This document shows, one piece after another, positions 59,251-64,000 of a DNA stretch of 64,000 nt. A model generated the notes under the pieces. It worked only from the letters and a program-made list of their open reading frames with translations. It was not told the DNA's origin and did not search any database. Position 1 is the first letter of the stretch; every line of letters starts with the position of its first letter. The stretch is from NCBI RefSeq assembly GCF_007097385.1, contig NZ_VJZS01000020.1:1-64000 (forward strand), written 5' to 3'. The position numbers were made by a program, and so were the translations under genes. The stretch is from Flavobacterium sp. ZT3R18. GTDB lineage: Bacteria > Bacteroidota > Bacteroidia > Flavobacteriales > Flavobacteriaceae.

Positions 59251-59294
59251 GGTCCTCTATGTTAGTTTGGCGACGAGATAGAGGGCCATTTTTT
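59251..59294 (+). terminator. Plus-strand terminator-like hairpin upstream of susC
   Basis: GGTCCTCTAT (59251-59260) pairs with ATAGAGGGCC (59278-59287), then A and six T. One pair is G-U on the plus strand but A-C on the minus strand, so the structure favours a plus-strand RNA, antisense to the susC leader. Confidence 0.5.
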
Positions 59295-59442
59295 ATGAAT
59301 TAAGTAAACGACTTAATGGCATAAGTGGATTCGTTTTTACATCAATAATTCGAGTTTTAAAAGGTTAGACTTTGTTATGCTGCGAGACTATGTAAAAGAA
59401 GAAGTATTGCTAAGAATGTAAGGGGAGTAATTGCCGAAGATT

Positions 59443-59592
59443 AAAAAAAATGGCATGGAACTCAGCTTATCGAACAGAGGTACTGGCGGCACCAACCACA
59501 ATAAGTGAGCCCACGCCATAGACGTGAGCATCTTAACTTATCCTCTCGTGGTTTTAAAAACGCCAGTTTTCTGTCCGAGATTCAAAGCGAAT
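59443..59592 (-). ncRNA. Candidate structured small RNA, rod-shaped (6S-like?)
   Basis: The minus-strand transcript can fold into one long irregular rod. Plus-strand coordinates of the pairs: 59453-59456/59591-59594, 59458-59463/59577-59583 with a bulge, 59474-59478/59570-59574, CTGGCG 59483-59488/59561-59566, AACCAC 59494-59499/59548-59553, ATAAGT 59501-59506/59536-59541, and a 7-bp tip 59509-59515/59523-59529. The tip has a G-U pair only on the minus strand, which sets the direction. Eight U (59443-59450) follow. A promoter-like pair lies just upstream. A rod with bulges of about 150 nt recalls 6S RNA, but the identity is not proven; an susC leader is the alternative. Confidence 0.55.
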
Positions 59593-59596
59593 GCTT

Positions 59597-59624
59597 CAAA
59601 TATTTTTAAATGAAGAAACGCAAA
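59597..59624 (-). promoter_or_regulatory. Promoter for the candidate small RNA
   Basis: On the minus strand, a TTTG (59621-59624) and AATATTTG (59597-59604, one mismatch to TAnnTTTG) are 16 nt apart. A start a few bases downstream would fall at the 5' end of the rod. Confidence 0.45.
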
Positions 59625-59742
59625 TTTAATAAATGATATCTATTATTTCCTAATAAATATCTATTCTTAATCAAAGATATAAAATATATTTTGTAATCCA
59701 AGTGGTTTACAGAATATTATAAAATATTATGAAAATTGCAGT

Positions 59743-59997
59743 ATGGCTGAATTGACAAAAGAAGATACTATACTACAGAAAAAAATTTCTGAAAGAATCG
59801 AGTTTTTAAGAATGAAAACTGGGTTATCACAATCGGATTTCGCTAAGAAATACGATATAGATCGGCAGATCATAAATAGGTGGGAAAGCACAAAAAATAA
59901 GCGAGGAGTTACAATATATTCTATTCAGAAATTTTGTTTAATGATCAATATTACATTGAAAGATTTTTTTGATAGTGATATGTTTACCACAAAATAA
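59743..59997 (+). CDS. XRE-family helix-turn-helix regulator
   Basis: An 84-residue protein with a single HTH_3-type domain (residues about 15-75): EFLRMKTGLSQSDFAKKYDI then RQIINRWES, the usual helix 2-turn-helix 3 pattern, ending in a short tail. It is a stand-alone regulator with its own terminator hairpin that begins within the stop codon. It lies between the susC leader and the nuclease genes. Which of them it controls is not evident. Confidence 0.85.
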   Translation: MAELTKEDTILQKKISERIEFLRMKTGLSQSDFAKKYDIDRQIINRWESTKNKRGVTIYSIQKFCLMINITLKDFFDSDMFTTK

Positions 59998-60022
59998 AAA
60001 GATGCTAGTAGGCATCTTTTTT
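59996..60022 (+). terminator. Terminator overlapping the regulator stop codon
   Basis: AAAAAGATGC (59996-60005) pairs with GCATCTTTTT (60012-60021), six-nt loop, T-tail. The stem starts at the second base of the TAA stop. Confidence 0.85.
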
Positions 60023-60274
60023 GATTTTACAGAGATAAGGAATACTTGTTGATTAGAGATTAAAGCTTGTCAGAAGCGGAGTTTAAATTTCAGGCTAATT
60101 ACTTACTAGATTTGGTCTATCTACGAAACCATATACTCTTAATGGAAAAATATTTTTTTATTATAAAAAAGCGGCTTTAAATTATTGTATGACAAAACGA
60201 TAAGTTACAAGATAAATAAAAGAAAATAAAAAACATATAATTTTAATATAACAATTTGTAGAAATTTGAAAAAG

Positions 60275-61198
60275 ATGTCCACAAATAAAAGATGTATTTT
60301 TTGTAAAAGCCCAAGTGATTCATCAAAAAGTGAAGAGCATATTATTCCTGAATCTATGGGTAGTCGAAAAAAGATACTCCCTAAGGGAATTGTATGTGAT
60401 AAATGCAATAATTATTTTGCCATCAAAGTTGAAAATCCAATATTATCACATAAAGCATTTAGAAATATTAGAGGATATTATCAAGTCCCGAATAAAAAAG
60501 GTAAGATGCCTTCTGTTATTGGCTTTATTGACGGTACTAACATCGAGATATCGCTAAATCTTAATAAAGATAATACCCTAAATATTCAACCCGAAAATGA
60601 AAGTGATAGAGACCGTTTTAAAGAATTGTATGAAGATAAACTAACGGACTCAACATTTCCTGCATTGCTTTTTATAGTAGATATTAATCCTCCTAAAAGG
60701 GATATGTCTCGTTTCCTAGCAAAAATGGCATTGGAAACACTTGTTTATAGATTTGTTGATGATGAAAAATGGGTTGAAGAAATTATTAATGAAAGTCACT
60801 ACGATCTAATTAGAAATTATGCTAGATATGGAAAAGGTGTTGACGAATGGCCATATCATAAAAGAAGGATATTTCCAGAAGAAACACAAATGAGACATCC
60901 TGACACAGGAGAATGGGTTCAAATAGGTTTTGGTAGCGATACTATGCTTACTTCAAGAAAAGAAACTTATTTTGTATTCTTATATTATGGAATGGAGTTC
61001 GCGATAAATCTGGGAGGTCCTTCAGTAAAAGGTTATGAAGAATGGCTAATTAAGCATAACAATATTAGTCCGCTAGTTGAACGCATAGGAGTTGAACGTA
61101 TAGAAAAAATTGTGAATAAACAAACTGAATATTTCCTAGAAGGAGTTTTTGACATACGAAAAGGTATATATTTTGACAAGGAAAATCTAGGCAAATAG
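60275..61198 (+). CDS. HNH endonuclease (HNH_5-like)
   Basis: About 307 residues from ATG 60275; a TTG at 60266 would add three. The N-terminal 65 residues contain a zinc-HNH core: CIFCKSPSD, then SEEHIIPESMG with the catalytic-type His, then CDKCNNYFA. This is the layout of the HNH_5 group. The remaining 230 residues have no recognised domain. The protein may cut DNA as part of a defence or mobile-element function. It has a 64-nt gap to the acetyltransferase gene on the same strand and faces a PtuAB-like pair. Confidence 0.75.
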   Translation: MSTNKRCIFCKSPSDSSKSEEHIIPESMGSRKKILPKGIVCDKCNNYFAIKVENPILSHKAFRNIRGYYQVPNKKGKMPSVIGFIDGTNIEISLNLNKDNTLNIQPENESDRDRFKELYEDKLTDSTFPALLFIVDINPPKRDMSRFLAKMALETLVYRFVDDEKWVEEIINESHYDLIRNYARYGKGVDEWPYHKRRIFPEETQMRHPDTGEWVQIGFGSDTMLTSRKETYFVFLYYGMEFAINLGGPSVKGYEEWLIKHNNISPLVERIGVERIEKIVNKQTEYFLEGVFDIRKGIYFDKENLGK

Positions 61199-61262
61199 AA
61201 CGGGTATATTATTTCCATTCGCAGCTTTAAACAGGAACAGATTAACTTAATAAATTAAAAAA

Positions 61263-61934
61263 ATGACATTATTAAAAATATACAAGATTTTATCTCAAAT
61301 CCCAGAAGATATACGTGTTCAGATTTTAAATTTGGTTGAAAAAAATTCTAATGAAATTAGTATTAATGTATTTTCCAAAGGAAGTGAAATCGATGACTAC
61401 ATGACAATGCGAGAAATGGTTAAAGCTAATCTTTATTTGGAAAGACTTACTGAAAATGAACGATATAGAACACATTTATTAGTGACTGAAGATATACAAG
61501 GATGTATTCTTGGTTATATTCTATATCATAAAAGTATCGATGATCCAACAGATGTCTCTATAATTAGCACAATTGTATCTAAAGAATATAGAAATCAGGG
61601 AATTTTACGAAATATGCTTGACAACTTAAAACAGAAGTATAAAAGTATTTCCTTAACCTGTTTTATTAGCAAGGTCAACATATATAAAAAACTTGGCTTT
61701 ATTCCGGATTGTCACTTACAAACTCAGATAGGTATGTATTATGGGGTGCCTGACGATGGTCAAATTATGACCATCGATGATGATATATTAATCAAATATG
61801 ATGCGGTATTTAATGCTTTTGAAAAATTTAAGCTGGATAACTTAAACAATTGGCAAAAGCTTATTGAGAAACTAAATGACGATAATATCATTGAATCCAC
61901 CAAGGCTGAAATATATTTTAATACAATAAAATAA
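61263..61934 (+). CDS. GNAT-family N-acetyltransferase
   Basis: A 223-residue protein with a GNAT core in residues 60-160: a beta-strand with GCILGYILYH, the acetyl-CoA loop VSKEYRNQGILRNML (near 119-133), and a late KVNIYKKLGFIPD typical of the last strand-helix. The target is unknown. It follows the HNH gene by 64 nt and converges with the PtuB-like gene, whose stop is only 5 nt away. Confidence 0.75.
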   Translation: MTLLKIYKILSQIPEDIRVQILNLVEKNSNEISINVFSKGSEIDDYMTMREMVKANLYLERLTENERYRTHLLVTEDIQGCILGYILYHKSIDDPTDVSIISTIVSKEYRNQGILRNMLDNLKQKYKSISLTCFISKVNIYKKLGFIPDCHLQTQIGMYYGVPDDGQIMTIDDDILIKYDAVFNAFEKFKLDNLNNWQKLIEKLNDDNIIESTKAEIYFNTIK

Positions 61935-61939
61935 TAACT

Positions 61940-62746
61940 TTAGGCTGCTATTGCAATGTCTAGTGCCCAATCGTGACCACTACTCTTTAAACAATATTTT
62001 ACAGTTGCGGAATATTCTGAATTTGGGTTTGCTAAATCCCTTAACTCAGTCCATATTTTAATTATATCGTTTTCTCTAGCTACATCATATGTAACTGTTT
62101 GAAGTTTTATAAGTTTGGCAGATTCCATTATTAAATTTTTAGCTTTTCCATATTTCTGCCTTCTACCTTCTTTTAAACCTTCATCATTTAAATTATAGCG
62201 TTCAATAGAATATACCGCACGTTTATAGTCTAAAGAGTTTTTATCTAATGACTTTGACAATATTTTGCCTTCAATACCATCGAATGAAATTTTCCAAGTA
62301 TCAGCAATTACTAATGGGTCTAATAAAAGTGTTTGCTCCAAGTTTGTATTTCCTCCATAAGCATTGACTTTATTTAGCAAAACCGGAAAGTAGTCTCGTT
62401 TGCGGACGTTTGGTACAGGACCCGAATATCTATAATTTTGCCAATCAAATGCTAACCACCAATATCCGCCTTGATCATTGCCCAGCTCATCGAGAGCATT
62501 TGTTTTAGGTCTAAAATGATCTATATGACAGTGTGCGCCATCATTAATAGATTCAGTATACCAACATTTTCTATTTCTCAATAATGAAAGCTGATTCTTC
62601 AATTCCCTCCATAAACCAGAATTACGCACAATAATGGTGGCGCGGTCCACAGCTGTTAACGCAGCTATTAATTCTGCAGTAACAGTGTCCGCTTTTGCAA
62701 TCCATTCATCCGAAGGAGGATTATTTAAGTAGTCAACAAAAATCAT
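61940..62746 (-). CDS. PtuB-like HNH endonuclease (Septu / retron effector type)
   Basis: A 268-residue nuclease with the PtuB layout: NSGLWRELKNQL, then KCWYTES, HIDHFRPK (HNH histidines), GYYWLAF-like GGYWWLAFDWQNYRY, FPVLLNK and LLLDPL. In known PtuB-type proteins the core usually has a CxxC pair before the EHFRPK motif and a further CN pair later; here the second Cys is Thr (CWYT) and the CN is absent, so the zinc site is degenerate, while the H-D-H residues remain. The start overlaps the upstream ATPase stop by 4 nt, as expected of a two-gene effector. It probably cuts DNA or RNA when triggered by infection. Confidence 0.75.
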   Translation of the reverse strand: MIFVDYLNNPPSDEWIAKADTVTAELIAALTAVDRATIIVRNSGLWRELKNQLSLLRNRKCWYTESINDGAHCHIDHFRPKTNALDELGNDQGGYWWLAFDWQNYRYSGPVPNVRKRDYFPVLLNKVNAYGGNTNLEQTLLLDPLVIADTWKISFDGIEGKILSKSLDKNSLDYKRAVYSIERYNLNDEGLKEGRRQKYGKAKNLIMESAKLIKLQTVTYDVARENDIIKIWTELRDLANPNSEYSATVKYCLKSSGHDWALDIAIAA

Positions 62747-64000
62747 TCGCTATCACGTTTAAGTAATTTATCCATAATTTGTTTGGCAACTTTATTCTGT
62801 TCTTCAATTTCTGCTGATGTCATTTTTTCAATCGTAAAGTTGTCTGTTTTACTCATTTCTATTAAGAACTTTTCATATAGTGGATCTCGATCAGTTGTGT
62901 TAATACCCAGATCACCTAGAATTTGAAAAATTTCATTTAAAGCAATTTTATCTTTATTAGTTAATTCCCCTAATTCTTGTTTAGCTATAAGTGCATTTCT
63001 TTTGTTGATTATTTCAATAGTTTCCTTATCCAAAGTACTTGGAAGTCCAAATAATTCACTTGTTAAAATGCCTGCCACACCTAATCCTCTAGGATCAAAT
63101 TCTGGCTCGCTCGTGTGTATAAGTCTGTCATCCCCAACTGTAGTAAATACTCTTATTTCATCTTTAGTTAATCCTCCAATCACAAGAGGATCATGTGTTG
63201 TCATTATTACTTGACTACTTGAATCCCTGTCCACGACATTCTCCATTAGTTCTATATACGACCATTTCCACAGCGGATTTAAATGTGTATCAGGTTCGTC
63301 TAAAAGAAACAAAGTATCGGATTCCTTAGTAAAGCGCATTAATCCCAAAACTGTCAGCAACTGTTGCTCTCCTTCACTAAGTTCTTTGAATGTTATATGA
63401 CCTTTCACATTTTGTTTTCTAACTTTAACTCTAATTTCATGAATTAAATCAGATATGTAAGTACTTTCAAGCATCTTAAAAAAATTTGCATTAGATCCAT
63501 ACTTCTTTGCCAATTCCACCAGTTTTTCTTGACTCGATATATATAGATAAAAATGCTCTTGTTCAGGATTTTTATGAAAATCTTCCCTGACCTTTTCATT
63601 GAAAGGGACTGGAGCTAATGAGGCATCCCATAAATCATTTAAAAAATCTTTCACAACTCCTCGGGCATACCAAAATTTTTCGTCGCCTCCTTTAATAGGT
63701 TTGTTTTTATACCAATATGGATTTTTTAGAACAAAGAGGATAGATTCAAGTCCTAGTATATCGAGGTAATCTTTTAAAAATGTTTGAATTTTTTTCTCAG
63801 GGAAACCATAAAACGCCATTAAGACAAAGTGACTGTGGATGTGGCGCGCATAAAACAAAGGTCGCATAGGATCATCTAATCCATCTAAAAGATCTTTTAA
63901 AAACCTTCTTTGATGCAAATCGAAATGCTCTTCTAACCTATTGCTAATTCCGGAATAATAACTAAACACATGTTTTGGCAGATAAAGATTTTTATTTTTA
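62743..64000 (-). CDS. PtuA-like AAA/ABC-type ATPase, 5'-partial
   Basis: At least 418 residues; the frame stays open to the right edge (reading KNKNLYLPKHVFSYYSG), so the GTG at 63969 is an internal valine and the N-terminus with Walker A lies outside. Visible: an ABC-type signature LSEGEQQLL, Walker B TLFLLDEPDTHLNP and switch TTHDP, as in SMC/OLD-like ATPases. The segment YYSGISNRLEEHF is typical of ATPases paired with HNH nucleases in Septu and retron systems. The C-terminal 100 residues are charged and helical. It probably senses phage and activates the nuclease encoded just downstream with a 4-nt overlap. Confidence 0.8.
   Translation of the reverse strand, partial: KNKNLYLPKHVFSYYSGISNRLEEHFDLHQRRFLKDLLDGLDDPMRPLFYARHIHSHFVLMAFYGFPEKKIQTFLKDYLDILGLESILFVLKNPYWYKNKPIKGGDEKFWYARGVVKDFLNDLWDASLAPVPFNEKVREDFHKNPEQEHFYLYISSQEKLVELAKKYGSNANFFKMLESTYISDLIHEIRVKVRKQNVKGHITFKELSEGEQQLLTVLGLMRFTKESDTLFLLDEPDTHLNPLWKWSYIELMENVVDRDSSSQVIMTTHDPLVIGGLTKDEIRVFTTVGDDRLIHTSEPEFDPRGLGVAGILTSELFGLPSTLDKETIEIINKRNALIAKQELGELTNKDKIALNEIFQILGDLGINTTDRDPLYEKFLIEMSKTDNFTIEKMTSAEIEEQNKVAKQIMDKLLKRDSE

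Noticed and set aside
63967..63969. GTG at 63969 as the start of the ATPase gene
   Set aside because: The frame continues to the right edge with a plausible protein sequence, and Walker A is still missing, so the gene is cut by the window.
1..64000. CRISPR arrays, rRNA or tRNA genes
   Set aside because: No regularly spaced direct repeats of suitable length and no cloverleaf or rRNA-like stretch were seen by eye; a tRNAscan and CRISPR search would settle it.

Overview
The window looks like a chromosomal stretch of a low-GC Bacteroidota, most likely a flavobacterium. The reasons are A/T-rich intergenic DNA, absence of clear Shine-Dalgarno sequences, promoter boxes of the TAnnTTTG type, a SusC/SusD pair, and a Bacteroidetes-type mobA-mobB-mobC block.

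Nucleotides 1-42606 form one co-directional non-ribosomal peptide synthetase (NRPS) locus that continues beyond the left edge. In order: the end of an NRPS (E-C-A-T, serine-type A domain); an SbnA/SbnB pair for L-2,3-diaminopropionate; a four-module NRPS (C-A-T, C-A-T-E, C-A-T, C-A-T); a two-module NRPS ending in a thioesterase (C-A-T-E, C-A-T-E-TE); a type II thioesterase; a scarred segment with broken second copies of the thioesterase and exporter; a cyclic-peptide ABC exporter; a further NRPS that ends in a condensation domain (C-A-T-C, glycine-type); an exported alpha/beta hydrolase with a membrane tail; an ATP-grasp-like enzyme; and an Sfp-type phosphopantetheinyl transferase. Read by hand, the A-domain pocket residues suggest ...-Ser-Phe-(basic, perhaps Dap, D)-Pro-like-Val-Tyr(D)-Asn(D), then release by the TE. 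A separate glycine module has an unclear place. I do not recognise the product. A PhyH-type dioxygenase follows as its own unit.

Nucleotides about 43800-49820 carry debris and a mobilisation block on the minus strand (mobA, mobB relaxase, mobC coupling ATPase). A candidate oriT lies upstream of mobA. A small gene with a 39-bp palindrome in its promoter region follows. No integrase or mating-pore genes are visible.

Nucleotides 50125-59208 hold two convergent units that share a terminator hairpin: a MauE-type membrane redox protein fused to a propeller-like domain plus a small exported four-cysteine protein, facing an S9 peptidase, SusD and SusC. Upstream of susC are a possible antisense terminator and a strongly structured candidate small RNA with its own promoter and U-tract.

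Nucleotides 59743-64000 look like a defence-type neighbourhood: an XRE regulator, an HNH nuclease, a GNAT acetyltransferase, and a PtuB/PtuA-like (Septu or retron-effector) nuclease-ATPase pair whose ATPase runs off the right edge.
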